Virus record (IMG/VR): IMGVR_UViG_3300032173_000024 | Location: 1-29,793 of that record | Source of the DNA: a virus | Strand: one strand, 5' to 3' | DNA: 29,793 nucleotides | Shown: positions 6,927 to 12,763 of the stretch, in pieces | How positions within the stretch are numbered: the stretch's first letter is position 1 | Layout: every line of letters starts with the position of its first letter | Translations under genes and position numbers: made by a program | Notes under the pieces: generated by a model | The model's input: the letters and a program-made list of their open reading frames with translations, nothing else | Database searches by the model: none | What the model was told of the DNA's origin: nothing

Positions 6927-8198
6927 ATGGCCGAAGAGAGCAAGACCAACCCGACCGTCGAGATGTTCCGCAAGGAGATCTTGCCGATCTTGAAGTCCGA
7001 GATCGAGCCCGTCGTGGCCGAGATCGTCGAGCGCCAGCTGCGCAAGTCCATCGAGGTCAAGCCCGCCGGCGGCGCGCAGACCACCATCGGCGACCTGGGC
7101 GCGGGCAAGGCCGCCGACGTGGCGAGCTCCGATGGCATGGACCTTCGCACTCGTCAGCGCAAGTCGGCCCGCTTCCTGCTCTCGCTAGCCGCCTCGGGTG
7201 GTGACCGCAACAAGGCCCTCGACTTCGCCAAGGGCATGAAGGACGAGCACGTCACGAAGGCGCTCGGCGAGTCGACTGGCTCGGCCGGCGGCTTCTTGGT
7301 GCCGCAGCAGATGGGCGAGTTCATCGACTCGCTCGGCGCGCAGGCCATCGTCCGCGGCATCCTCGGCGCGCGCACCGTGCCGATGCCCCTCGGCCAGATC
7401 TCGTTGCCGCGCGGCGACAGCGGCGCAACGATGAACTGGGTCGGCGAGAACACCAACGCCCCGAGCAGCCAGCCGGCGACGGGCCAGGTCGTGATGACCG
7501 CCAAGAAGGCGATGGTCGTCGTGCCCATTAGCAACGACCTGCTCAAGGACGCCGGCGCCCCGGCCCAAGATTGGGTCGAGCGCGAGGCGAGGCGCGCCTA
7601 TGAGCGCGGTGAAGACCTCGCGTTCTTGCGCAGCGTCGGCGGCGAGAACAGCCCGCGTGGAATGTTGAGTCGGGCGCTCGCGGCCAACGTCTTCAACATC
7701 ACCCACGCCGGCGCGACGGCGACGCTCGCAGAGGTCTACGCCGACCTCGGGCGCGTCGTGCAGCGGTTGGCCACGCAGAACATCCCGATGGTCAAGTGCG
7801 GCTTCGCCTTCTCGAAGCGCACCGAGTGGTTCCTCAAAACGCTGCTCAACGCCAACGGCATCCCGGTCTTCGCCGACCAGATGGCGAAGGGCCAGCTGTG
7901 GGGCTTCAATTACGGGTCGACCACCCAGATCCCGAACAACCTCAACACGTCGACCGCCGGCACCAACGACGAGTCGGACATCGAGTTCGGTGACTTCGAG
8001 TCGCTGGTTATCGGCGACACGGGCGAGCTCGAGATCGACGTGGTCAAGGGCGCGGCCTACTACGACAGCACCAGCGGTGCCGTCGTGTCGGGCCTGAGCC
8101 AGGACCAGACCACGCTGGTGCTCAAGAAGCGCATGGACTTCACGTCGCTCTACGACGGCAAGGACATCGCCATCCTCCGCAGCGTCGACTGGCAGTAA
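6927..8198 (+). CDS. Major capsid protein, HK97 fold
   Basis: The product is 423 residues with a GGAGA ribosome site. The first ~110 residues are charged and helical (MFRKEILPILKSEIEPVV, VERQLRKS), as in the scaffold-like delta domain of HK97-type capsid precursors. The shell domain then begins near ALGESTGSAGGFLVPQQ (112-128), a standard entry to this fold. Further family marks are TMNWVGENTNAPSSQ, VVPISNDLLKD, AYERGEDLAFLRS and SPRGML near 233. The C-terminus ends VLKKRMDFTSLYDGKDIAIL. The cleavage site between delta and shell cannot be fixed from sequence. The protease gene directly upstream supports processing. Confidence 0.96.
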   Translation: MAEESKTNPTVEMFRKEILPILKSEIEPVVAEIVERQLRKSIEVKPAGGAQTTIGDLGAGKAADVASSDGMDLRTRQRKSARFLLSLAASGGDRNKALDFAKGMKDEHVTKALGESTGSAGGFLVPQQMGEFIDSLGAQAIVRGILGARTVPMPLGQISLPRGDSGATMNWVGENTNAPSSQPATGQVVMTAKKAMVVVPISNDLLKDAGAPAQDWVEREARRAYERGEDLAFLRSVGGENSPRGMLSRALAANVFNITHAGATATLAEVYADLGRVVQRLATQNIPMVKCGFAFSKRTEWFLKTLLNANGIPVFADQMAKGQLWGFNYGSTTQIPNNLNTSTAGTNDESDIEFGDFESLVIGDTGELEIDVVKGAAYYDSTSGAVVSGLSQDQTTLVLKKRMDFTSLYDGKDIAILRSVDWQ

Positions 8199-8243
8199 TG
8201 TAGACGGCGGCCTAGCGGCTGACCTTTGACAAGAGTTCGTGAC

Positions 8244-8265
8244 GGGCCCGGGGAGACTCGGGCCC
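8244..8265 (+). other. Strong hairpin with GAGA tetraloop after the capsid gene
   Basis: GGGCCCGGG (8244-8252) pairs with CTCGGGCCC (8257-8265) over nine positions, one of them G-U, around a GAGA loop of the stable GNRA class. It lies 45 bases after the capsid stop and ends four bases before the AAGGAGAG ribosome site of the next gene. No T-run follows, so it is more likely an mRNA processing or stabilising element, or a partial attenuator, than a simple terminator. TTGACA at 8226-8231 has no matching -10 box. Confidence 0.5.
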
Positions 8266-8282
8266 ATGCAAGGAGAGCACAG

Positions 8283-8768
8283 ATGAGCATCCGACCCACT
8301 ACCGACATCGGCGGCCACGTCTCGCACGCCTACGCAGGCGCGTCGAGTACCACGGGCGCGCCGGTCCTGATCGTCGCCGCGGCTGCGACCGACAACGTCA
8401 AGCGCACGGGGGCGACCGTCGACCGCGCCACGCACAACATGCCCGAGAGCGCCGTGCTGACCATCGCCGGCCTCTTCACGCTCGGCGACGCCGCGACGTG
8501 CAAGTTTGCCGCCGAGATCCTGGAGTCGGATGACGGCTCGAACTGGGGCTCCGCGGTCGCACTCTTCGCACTGGCTGATGGCCTCGCCGGCACGGGCCCG
8601 GGCGGCGGCGGCAACGTCACGTGCCTCAAGACGCTCGACATGGTCCTCAAGGGCCGCAAGCGCTACTTCCGCGTCGACATCACCTGCGACCTGTCGGCAG
8701 GCAGCGCGGACACGGGACACTACACGGCGCAGTACGTCTTCGGTGGCGGCAGCCCGCTCCCGGTGTAA
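8283..8768 (+). CDS. Probable head decoration or minor virion protein
   Basis: The product is 161 residues. ATG 8283 is chosen because AAGGAGAG lies just upstream; an earlier in-frame TTG at 8226 would translate through the hairpin. The protein is beta-rich and carries AEILESDDGSNWGSAV (78-92), a motif that recurs twice in the large fibre protein encoded at 23109-25253. This suggests a common small beta-sandwich fold used in phage virions. It follows directly after the capsid gene, a usual slot for decoration proteins. No named family is recognised. Confidence 0.7.
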   Translation: MSIRPTTDIGGHVSHAYAGASSTTGAPVLIVAAAATDNVKRTGATVDRATHNMPESAVLTIAGLFTLGDAATCKFAAEILESDDGSNWGSAVALFALADGLAGTGPGGGGNVTCLKTLDMVLKGRKRYFRVDITCDLSAGSADTGHYTAQYVFGGGSPLPV

Positions 8769-8771
8769 GCC

Positions 8772-9032
8772 GTGGCCGAGCTCGTCACCGTCAGGTTCCT
8801 GCACGCCTCGCCGCCCTACAACGGCGGCGAGGAAGCTGGATTCGAGGCACAGGCAGCGCGGCACCTCGTCGAGAGGGGCGTAGCCGCCTACGCCGTGCCC
8901 TTCTCTTCCCCGTCTGTCGTCGTCGATACCGTGGTCGCGGTTCAACCTGACCCGACGGTCGTGACGATCTCCCCGCCGGAGGCGGTTCCTGCTCCGGTTC
9001 CGCAGCCGGCGGGGAAGTCGAAGCGACGCTAG
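8772..9032 (+). CDS. Small head-to-connector region protein
   Basis: The product is 86 residues, starting with GTG four bases after the previous stop, which suggests translational coupling. The first 40 residues (VRFLHASPPYNGGEEAGF, then ARHLVERGVAAY) resemble a family of short proteins that many phages encode between the capsid and connector genes. The remainder is rich in Pro and Val and ends in a basic KSKRR tail. The function of this family is not known to me. The 48 bases after the stop hold no supported feature. Confidence 0.65.
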   Translation: MAELVTVRFLHASPPYNGGEEAGFEAQAARHLVERGVAAYAVPFSSPSVVVDTVVAVQPDPTVVTISPPEAVPAPVPQPAGKSKRR

Positions 9033-9080
9033 TGATGTCAGGCACGATCGTCGCCGCGTCGAAGCGAAAGGCCGACACCG

Positions 9081-9746
9081 ATGGCACTCGCAGCAAACGC
9101 ACTCACGACAATCGCCACCGTCAAGGATGAGCTCGCGGTCACCTCGGCCGCCGATGACAGCTACATCGAGCGACTGATCAACGTCTACTCCGGCATCATC
9201 GAGCAGCTCTGCGACCGCAAGTTCGGCCGCGCCGTCGACTGGACCGAGAAGAAGCCGGCCGAGGGCGCCACGCACCTGGTGCTCGAGCGGACGCCCATCG
9301 AGGGCATCAAGTCGATCACCTACTACGGCGCGACCATCGACCCGAGCGTTTACGAGATCGACGACGCCACGGCCGGCCTCGTGCGCTTCATCAACTCGAC
9401 CTACGAGGCCAACCTCGGCGCACGCAACACCACGGTCGACTCGCTGCCCGGAACCTCGCGGCTCTTCTACCTCGTGACCTACACGGGCGGCTACGTGCTG
9501 CCCAAGGACGAAGCAGCGGCGGTAGGCGAGACGCCAGCAGTCGTGCGCACGCTGCCCTACGACCTCGAGCAGGCCTGCATCCTCGGCGCCGTCTCCGCCT
9601 ACCGCAAGCGCGGCCGAGACCGCACGGTGCAGTCCGAGAGCTTGCTCGGCTACAGCGTGACGTTCGCGCGCGGCGGCGCCGGCGGCGATTCTCTCCCGAT
9701 CGAGGCGATGGCAATCCTGCAGAGCTACCAGCGAGTCATCGTATGA
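9081..9746 (+). CDS. Head-tail connector protein (gp6-like)
   Basis: The product is 221 residues. The N-terminal helical pattern LTTIATVKDELAVTS, followed by DDSYIERLINVYSGIIEQLCDRKF, is the classic start of phage head-tail adaptor proteins (HK97 gp6 or SPP1 gp15 type). The middle has the usual beta insertion (RTPIEGIKSITYYG, YEIDDATAGLVRF), and the C-terminus returns to helices (LEQACILGAVSAYRKRGRD). It forms the ring below the portal. The stop overlaps the next ATG (ATGA), and the gene lies in the expected order capsid, adaptor, stopper, neck. Confidence 0.87.
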   Translation: MALAANALTTIATVKDELAVTSAADDSYIERLINVYSGIIEQLCDRKFGRAVDWTEKKPAEGATHLVLERTPIEGIKSITYYGATIDPSVYEIDDATAGLVRFINSTYEANLGARNTTVDSLPGTSRLFYLVTYTGGYVLPKDEAAAVGETPAVVRTLPYDLEQACILGAVSAYRKRGRDRTVQSESLLGYSVTFARGGAGGDSLPIEAMAILQSYQRVIV

Positions 9747-10063
9747 GCCTCGGCGGCATGCTCGACGCCACGGTGACCTTCTCGCCGCCGGCGTCCGTGA
9801 GTGCGGCTGGCGACCCTACGTTTGGAGCGCAGACAACGGCACGCGCGCGCGTGGAGTACGGCACGAAGTTCATCTACGGCCGCGACAACACCGAGCTGCA
9901 GTGCGAGGCGGTCATCGCGAGCGACGTCGAGATCCCGATGGGCTCGCGCATCTGGCTCCCCGGCACCAACCCGTCCGACAACAACGCGGCCAAGCGCCCG
10001 CTGACGGTCAAGCGCGCGTCGTCGCCTGGCGGCACCTTAACCGTTTACGAGACCTACCTGTGA
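9743..10063 (+). CDS. Head closure (stopper) protein
   Basis: The product is 106 residues, starting in an ATGA overlap with the connector gene and ending in a GTGA overlap with the next. It is a beta-rich protein (DATVTFSPPASVSAAGDPTFG, then ARARVEYGTKFIYGRDN and RIWLPGTNPSDNNAAKRP), with the length and strand pattern of SPP1 gp16-like stoppers that close the portal channel after packaging. Sequence signatures in this family are weak, so size, composition and gene order carry much of the call. Confidence 0.72.
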   Translation: MSLGGMLDATVTFSPPASVSAAGDPTFGAQTTARARVEYGTKFIYGRDNTELQCEAVIASDVEIPMGSRIWLPGTNPSDNNAAKRPLTVKRASSPGGTLTVYETYL

Positions 10064-10605
10064 GCACGCCCCTGAAGCTCAGGGGCCTCGAGAAGGCCAG
10101 GAAGAAGCTCGAGGCGCTTCGGCAGCAGTACCCACGCGCCGCCGCGGCAGCTCTCTTCGCCGAGGGCCTGGCGATCGAAGCCGAGAGCGTCAAGCTCGTG
10201 CCCGTCGACACGGGGCGTCTGCGCGCCACGCACTACTGCTCGCCGCCCGAAGATGGTCCTGGCGGGCCCGTCGTGCACGTGGGCTACGGCACCGACTACG
10301 CGCTCGCCGTGCACGAGCGGATGCACGCCTACCACCCCGTTGGCGAGGCGAAGTTCCTCGAGATCCCGCTCAAGGCCGCGAGCTCCGGGTTTGCGTCGCG
10401 CATGGCCGACCGCATCAAGAGATTCGTCGCGAGCGGCAAGGGGATGGACGTGCTCTCGTCCGGCTCGAGCTCGTCGACGGCCGCTGCAGCATCAGCCGCC
10501 GGCGCCGCGCGCCAAGCAAAGTCGAGCGCCTCACGCAAACCAGGGGCGGCCAAGCGCAAGCGAGCTCGCATCGCGAAGAGCCTTCGCCCGCGGAAGGGCA
10601 AGTAA
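10060..10605 (+). CDS. HK97 gp10-like neck/tail-completion protein
   Basis: The product is 181 residues from a GTG overlapping the preceding stop; the open frame upstream of this GTG is a shadow of that gene. Residues about 4-120 match the gp10 type: LRGLEKARKKLEALRQQYP, then VDTGRLRATHYCSPPE, then HVGYGTDYALAVHERMHAYHPVGEAKFLEIPL. The last ~55 residues are unusual, with a Ser/Ala low-complexity stretch followed by a strongly basic tail (KRKRARIAKSLRPRKGK). That tail could contact DNA in the neck or be disordered; this is inference. Confidence 0.8.
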   Translation: MSTPLKLRGLEKARKKLEALRQQYPRAAAAALFAEGLAIEAESVKLVPVDTGRLRATHYCSPPEDGPGGPVVHVGYGTDYALAVHERMHAYHPVGEAKFLEIPLKAASSGFASRMADRIKRFVASGKGMDVLSSGSSSSTAAAASAAGAARQAKSSASRKPGAAKRKRARIAKSLRPRKGK

Positions 10606-10608
10606 GCC

Positions 10609-11016
10609 ATGGCCACCGCACCCGATTCCGACGTTGTCACGCAGCTCGTAGCCGCGGGCATCGGTCTCGTCTCCGGTACAAATTTGTGGCGCGGTCCAGA
10701 GCGCGCCGCCGGCACCGGCGTGCCTGCCAAGTCCGTCTTCGTGCTCGCGTCAGGTGGCTACCCACCACGGCCATTTCTCGGCCCTTCCAGCACCGACATG
10801 CGCCGCTCGACCGTGCAAATCACCGTGCGCTCGGACGCGCAGGACTTCGACGGCGGCCAGACGCTCGTGCGCGCCGTGCGGAATGCGATCCACAAGGCTG
10901 CCGTCGCGGGCTACGTTGATATTCGCGTAAGGGAATCCGAGCCCAACTACCTCGGGCAAGACGAGGCGGCGCGGCACCTGTGGACGGTGAACGTCGAGAT
11001 GGAGCACGAGCAATGA
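10609..11016 (+). CDS. Tail terminator protein
   Basis: The product is 135 residues, resembling the minor-capsid/tail-terminator families (N-terminal helix DVVTQLVAAGIGLVSG; STVQITVRSDAQDFDGGQTLVRAVRNAIH; C-terminal LWTVNVEMEHEQ strand). It caps the tail tube and joins it to the head. The ATG lies three bases after the previous stop, and the end overlaps the next gene (ATGA). Codons 22-26 contain the repeated CCGGTACAAATTT motif and are T- or A-ending apart from the last, which is odd in this GC-rich gene and points to selection on the DNA itself. Confidence 0.75.
   Translation: MATAPDSDVVTQLVAAGIGLVSGTNLWRGPERAAGTGVPAKSVFVLASGGYPPRPFLGPSSTDMRRSTVQITVRSDAQDFDGGQTLVRAVRNAIHKAAVAGYVDIRVRESEPNYLGQDEAARHLWTVNVEMEHEQ
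10673..10685 (+). repeat. CCGGTACAAATTT motif, copy 3 (inside a gene)
   Basis: It is identical over 13 bases to copy 2, in the same orientation, 64 bases into the tail terminator gene, where it encodes part of SGTNL. It is the only copy inside coding sequence. The codons GGT, ACA, AAT and TTG are atypical for this genome, which argues for a signal held at DNA level rather than protein level. Confidence 0.6.
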
Positions 11017-11225
11017 GCGAGCCGAAGCACGTGACGATGACCGATACGGCCCGCATCGAGCGGCCCGACGGCTCAACCATCACCTACCCCAAGGGCGCGC
11101 TTGCGCTAGTCGACAGCGAGCTCGCCGATGCGTGGACCGCCGATGGCCAGGCCGTCGAGTGGCCGCCCACCGAGAAGCCGATCGAGACGCCATTTACCAT
11201 CACCTACCCCACGCCAAAGGAGTAG
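11013..11225 (+). CDS. Small unknown protein in the tail operon
   Basis: The product is 70 residues, starting at an ATG that overlaps the previous stop (ATGA). It contains the short pattern TARIERPDGSTITYPKGALALVDSELADAW, broken here by its charged residues, and ends in a Pro/Thr-rich tail. The layout resembles the small beta-rich accessory proteins found beside tail genes. No named family is recognised. The coupling on its 5' side and an AAAGGAG ribosome site for the next gene at its 3' end support it as a real gene. Confidence 0.65.
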   Translation: MSEPKHVTMTDTARIERPDGSTITYPKGALALVDSELADAWTADGQAVEWPPTEKPIETPFTITYPTPKE

Positions 11226-11228
11226 CCC

Positions 11229-11594
11229 ATGCCTCGCACCGTGATCCCCCTGCAGGAGGCCGGACCCAACGGCGGCGGCATCGATAGCGTCACGATGACC
11301 GCTGGCGACAGCGGCAACGGCATGTACTTCGACAACACGAGCGGCATGGTCGACCTCCTGGTGCTCAACACGAACGCCGCCCCCAAGGCCGTCGTCGTCA
11401 AGGGCGTCACCGACGAGAACGGGCGCACCGGCGACAAAACCCTCACCTGCCCGGCAACGACCGGCAAGTCTTCGGGCGGCCCCTACCCGATCAAGCTCTT
11501 CAACCAACTCGGTGCGGCCGACCTCGGCAAGACGTTCGTCGACATCGCGGACGCCACCAACGTCACGATCGCGGCCATCAAGCGCGCTCGGTAG
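11229..11594 (+). CDS. Unknown beta-rich virion protein
   Basis: The product is 121 residues with an AAAGGAG ribosome site. The strand-rich sequence includes GNGMYFDNTSGMVDLLVLNT, a VVKGVTDENGRTGDK turn and a C-terminus FVDIADATNVTIAAIKR, all consistent with a small Ig-like or jelly-roll structural domain. It sits directly before the tail tube gene. A tail decoration or tube-associated role is possible. No named family is recognised. Confidence 0.65.
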   Translation: MPRTVIPLQEAGPNGGGIDSVTMTAGDSGNGMYFDNTSGMVDLLVLNTNAAPKAVVVKGVTDENGRTGDKTLTCPATTGKSSGGPYPIKLFNQLGAADLGKTFVDIADATNVTIAAIKRAR

Positions 11595-11606
11595 CGGAGG
11601 ACTCCC

Positions 11607-12023
11607 ATGGCAAAGGTAACTGGTCGTCTCGGGTTCGCAGCCATCTCGACGGACGGCGGCACGGTCTACGCCAACATCGGCAGCTCGAAGACGGTCAAGC
11701 TCGGCAGCAAGCGCGCGACCATCAAGCGCACGACGCACGACTCAGGCGACAACGAAGAGTACGGCGCCGGCCGCAAGGACGCGACGTTGAGCGTCGACTG
11801 CGCCTACGACGAAGCCGACACGGGGCAGGCCGCCTGCTGGACGTCCTACGAGGCCGGCACGACGGTGTGGTTCCGGTTCCGCCCCGACACCGGCTCGGGA
11901 AAGAAGCAGTACCGCCAGCAGGGCATCATCACCGACATGTCGGACGATTCGCCGAACGACGATGACAACGCGCTGAGCATCCAGATCCAGCTCAGCGGCA
12001 CGCGCACCACCGACACCCAGTAA
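11607..12023 (+). CDS. Major tail tube protein
   Basis: The product is 138 residues with a GGAGGA ribosome site. Its features fit the tube proteins of siphophages: VKLGSKRATIKRTTHDSGD near the N-terminus, then LSVDCAYDEADTGQ, then VWFRFRPDTGSGKKQYRQQG, with the acidic loop SDDSPNDDDNALSIQIQLSG at the end. The fold is a beta-sandwich that stacks as hexamers to make the tube. It lies just before the two-frame chaperone and the tape measure, which is the conserved order. Confidence 0.82.
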   Translation: MAKVTGRLGFAAISTDGGTVYANIGSSKTVKLGSKRATIKRTTHDSGDNEEYGAGRKDATLSVDCAYDEADTGQAACWTSYEAGTTVWFRFRPDTGSGKKQYRQQGIITDMSDDSPNDDDNALSIQIQLSGTRTTDTQ

Positions 12024-12050
12024 GCGGCTCGGGCCGCGAGGTAGCACACC

Positions 12051-12506
12051 ATGGCGAATGCTTGGCGCGGCGAAGCGACCATCCACATCGACGGCAAGGA
12101 CCGCACGCTGGCGTTCACCCAGAACGACATCGCGGACCTCGAAGATACTCTTGGCGGGTGCTCTGTCGTCGGCATCCTGCGCAAGGGTGAGGCGGATTCG
12201 ATCTCGTTCCTACGCGCCGCCATCGCGGTTGGCTTGCGTCGCGAGGTCCGGCTGACCCCGCGTCAGGTCGGTACCTTGCTGGGCAAGGAGTACGGCAAGA
12301 CCTCGGTCTTCGTGGCCGCGGTAATGAAGGCGATCGTGCTCGCGCTCCAGGGGCCCGGCGTCGCCGAGCGGTTCAGGCAGATCGAAGACGACGAGCAAGA
12401 CGAAGCGAGCGCCGATGACGACGAGCAGGAGGCTGACGATGCCGACCACCCTCCTCTGGCGGGGGTTGGGACTGGGAGTCCCGCCTCCGCACCGCAGCCC
12501 GAATAG
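12051..12506 (+). CDS. Tail assembly chaperone, first frame (G-like)
   Basis: The zero-frame product is 151 residues. The N-terminal half (DGKDRTLAFTQNDIADLEDTLGG) resembles the tail chaperones of GTA-like and related phages, which bind the tape measure while the tube forms around it. Residues about 104-135 are strongly acidic (EDDEQDEASADDDEQEADD). In this gene type a fraction of ribosomes slips by -1 near the end to add a second domain. Here the -1 frame is open from 12437 and contains a G5 run and hairpin at 12461-12482, which would give a 236-residue fusion. A GAGGT ribosome site precedes the ATG. Confidence 0.8.
   Translation: MANAWRGEATIHIDGKDRTLAFTQNDIADLEDTLGGCSVVGILRKGEADSISFLRAAIAVGLRREVRLTPRQVGTLLGKEYGKTSVFVAAVMKAIVLALQGPGVAERFRQIEDDEQDEASADDDEQEADDADHPPLAGVGTGSPASAPQPE
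12461..12482 (+). promoter_or_regulatory. Candidate -1 ribosomal frameshift signal
   Basis: GGGGGTT (12461-12467) lets a glycine tRNA on the zero-frame codon 12462-12464 slip back one base onto another GGG. It is followed at once by GGGACT and AGTCCC, a perfect 6-bp stem around GGG (12468-12482). Slippage here joins the first chaperone frame to the second. The spacing from slip site to stem is shorter than usual, and the A-site codon does not re-pair well, so the exact slip site is not certain. Confidence 0.5.
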
Positions 12507-12532
12507 GGCTCGCATTCGACCGCTTCTGGGCG

Positions 12533-12760
12533 ATGACGCCCTACGAGTTCTCCCTCTACCTGCAGGGCCGAGGCGAGGCAGCCGACGATGTGCTGCGCTC
12601 GAACGCACGGATGGCGGCTTGGATCATGACGCCGCACTACAAGAAGGCCATCAACCCCGCTCACCTCATCGGCAAGTCGCGCTCCTTCGAGGGCATGACG
12701 CGAGAAGAGATCCGCGAGTACTACCGCAAGAAACGAGCGCAGGCGCGCGCGCGAAGGTGA
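12533..12760 (+). CDS. Tail assembly chaperone, second frame (T-like)
   Basis: The open frame in fact extends upstream to 12437, and the part before the only ATG (12533) reads WDWESRLRTAARIGLAFDRFWA, continuing into MTPYEFSLYL. The FDRFW-MTPYEF block is the recognisable core of a phage tail-chaperone family. Since the block starts before the ATG, and no ribosome site precedes that ATG, translation most likely arrives by -1 frameshift from the previous gene, relative to which this frame is exactly -1. The C-terminus is basic (YYRKKRAQARARR). Independent initiation at 12533 cannot be excluded. Confidence 0.75.
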   Translation: MTPYEFSLYLQGRGEAADDVLRSNARMAAWIMTPHYKKAINPAHLIGKSRSFEGMTREEIREYYRKKRAQARARR

Positions 12761-12763
12761 CGC

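Noticed and set aside
7185-9275. Long open frame of 696 codons on the - strand opposite the capsid and following genes
   Set aside because: It spans several well-supported + strand genes, is rich in Arg/Ala/Gly/His as expected for GC-rich antisense frames, and shows no recognisable motifs or ribosome site.
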